In this document: positions 5,286 through 5,933 of the stretch, in pieces
Numbering within the stretch: position 1 is the stretch's first letter
Layout of the letters: the number at the start of each line of letters is the position of its first letter
DNA from: an uncultured Clostridia bacterium
Lineage (GTDB): Bacteria > Bacillota > Clostridia > Christensenellales > Borkfalkiaceae
DNA: 5,933 nt
Assembly: GCA_934249215.1 (NCBI GenBank)
Contig: CAKQKN010000009.1
Location: 1 to 5,933 of the forward strand
Direction of reading: 5' to 3'
Position numbers and translations under genes: made by a program
The notes under the pieces: model-generated
Database searches by the model: none
What the model was told of the DNA's origin: nothing
The model's input: the letters and a program-made list of their open reading frames with translations, nothing else

Positions 5286-5933
5286 ATGATAAACAAAGAG
5301 AAGACGACGGGACTGATAACGATCATAATAACGCTTCTCGTGATGCTCGCGATCATGACGTTTACTCTCGGAAGCGGGGAGTCGTACGGCAACCGTTGGT
5401 TCGTTCAACCCGAGCGTTCCGCCGAAACTGGCGCGTATCTCGGCGAAAGCGTCATAATCGGCAAAGAAGGCACCGCCGAAAAGATATACGTGCATATCGG
5501 AAACGTATACAACGCGGACGAGGACGGAAATCTCGTTTTCGACTTCGATGCAAGTTCTTCGGCAAAACGGCTCGAGCAATACGGAATATTCGTTTCTCTT
5601 TCTCGTTTTTCCTTGACGTTGAAGCCGACGGACGGCAAAGTTTTTACTCCCGGCTGGTATCTTCTCGGCGAAAAGCTCTCGGTTTCCGATTCATACGTCA
5701 GAATAACCACGAAGCAAAGTTTCGATTTCGACGAAATCGTTTTTCTCGACAAGGACGGTAAACTTTTAAGTGTCGAGTGCTACGGCGGGTTCGATTCGAA
5801 AAAGAAATTCGTTTCAGCGACCGACCAAGCTTGTCTTGCCGCCGCCGTCACCGACGGACAGAAATCGTTCGCGCTCGATTCGATGCATATTCTTTCCAAA
5901 AAAGAGGAAAGCCTTGCGGCTACGGCGCGCAAC
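5286..5933 (+). CDS. Membrane-anchored protein with extracytoplasmic domain (3' end missing); possibly N-terminus of an integral-membrane glycosyltransferase
   Basis: An open frame of 216 codons with no stop before the window ends. A short basic N-terminus (MINKEKTT) leads into a hydrophobic segment at about 9-28, a single membrane span or uncleaved signal anchor. There is no lipobox. Residues about 30-185 alternate short hydrophobic strands with Gly/Asp turns, as in a beta-sandwich. Examples are EKIYVHIGNVYN (67-78), SYVRITTKQSFDFDEIVFLDKDG (about 138-160) and VECYGGF. The last 30 residues turn Ala-rich and helical. From memory, clostridial PMT/GT39-like glycosyltransferases carry a comparable galactose-binding-like domain between a first membrane span and a multi-span core, with a similar 'EIVFLDKDGK' stretch. 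That is a weak resemblance, and other envelope proteins are possible. Start, promoter and ribosome binding site are consistent with an independently transcribed gene. Confidence 0.8.
   Translation, partial: MINKEKTTGLITIIITLLVMLAIMTFTLGSGESYGNRWFVQPERSAETGAYLGESVIIGKEGTAEKIYVHIGNVYNADEDGNLVFDFDASSSAKRLEQYGIFVSLSRFSLTLKPTDGKVFTPGWYLLGEKLSVSDSYVRITTKQSFDFDEIVFLDKDGKLLSVECYGGFDSKKKFVSATDQACLAAAVTDGQKSFALDSMHILSKKEESLAATARN

Noticed and set aside
5163..5579. Possible - strand gene over the divergent region and the start of the last gene
   Set aside because: It overlaps a + strand gene with a good promoter, ribosome binding site and membrane segment. Its own product has no domain.

Overview
The window looks like a chromosomal segment from a Gram-positive (monoderm) bacterium, most likely a gut-type member of the Clostridia. 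Three things point there. DnaK lacks the long insertion near its N-terminus that Gram-negative DnaK proteins carry. The genes use strong AAAGGAG ribosome binding sites. The genes follow the grpE-dnaK-dnaJ order of Firmicutes heat-shock operons. A deeper placement, for example an uncultured Christensenellales-like lineage, is only a guess from general style.

Layout: positions 1-3606 hold the 3' part of grpE, a complete dnaK and a complete dnaJ, all on the + strand. This is the core of an Hsp70 chaperone operon whose promoter, and any hrcA, lie upstream of the window. A perfect 28-nt palindrome sits in the dnaK-dnaJ spacer. A bidirectional intrinsic terminator (about 3619-3682) separates dnaJ from a convergent gene on the - strand (3711-4979). 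That gene encodes a secreted lipoprotein nuclease with a signal peptide, lipobox cysteine, two 82-residue-period Ig-like repeats and a C-terminal endonuclease I (EndA/NucM/Bsn-type) domain. A 306-nt A/T-rich divergent region (4980-5285) holds a plausible sigma-A promoter for each flanking gene. From 5286 a + strand gene with an N-terminal membrane anchor and an extracytoplasmic beta-rich region runs off the end of the window.

How they work together: GrpE (nucleotide exchange), DnaK (ATPase and substrate binding) and DnaJ (J-domain co-chaperone) form one protein-folding machine. The nuclease and the membrane protein are cell-envelope functions, apparently transcribed from their own promoters and not part of the chaperone operon.

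I found no RNA genes, CRISPR arrays, insertion sequences or CIRCE element, and no convincing undescribed system. The most distinctive item is the repeat-bearing nuclease lipoprotein.
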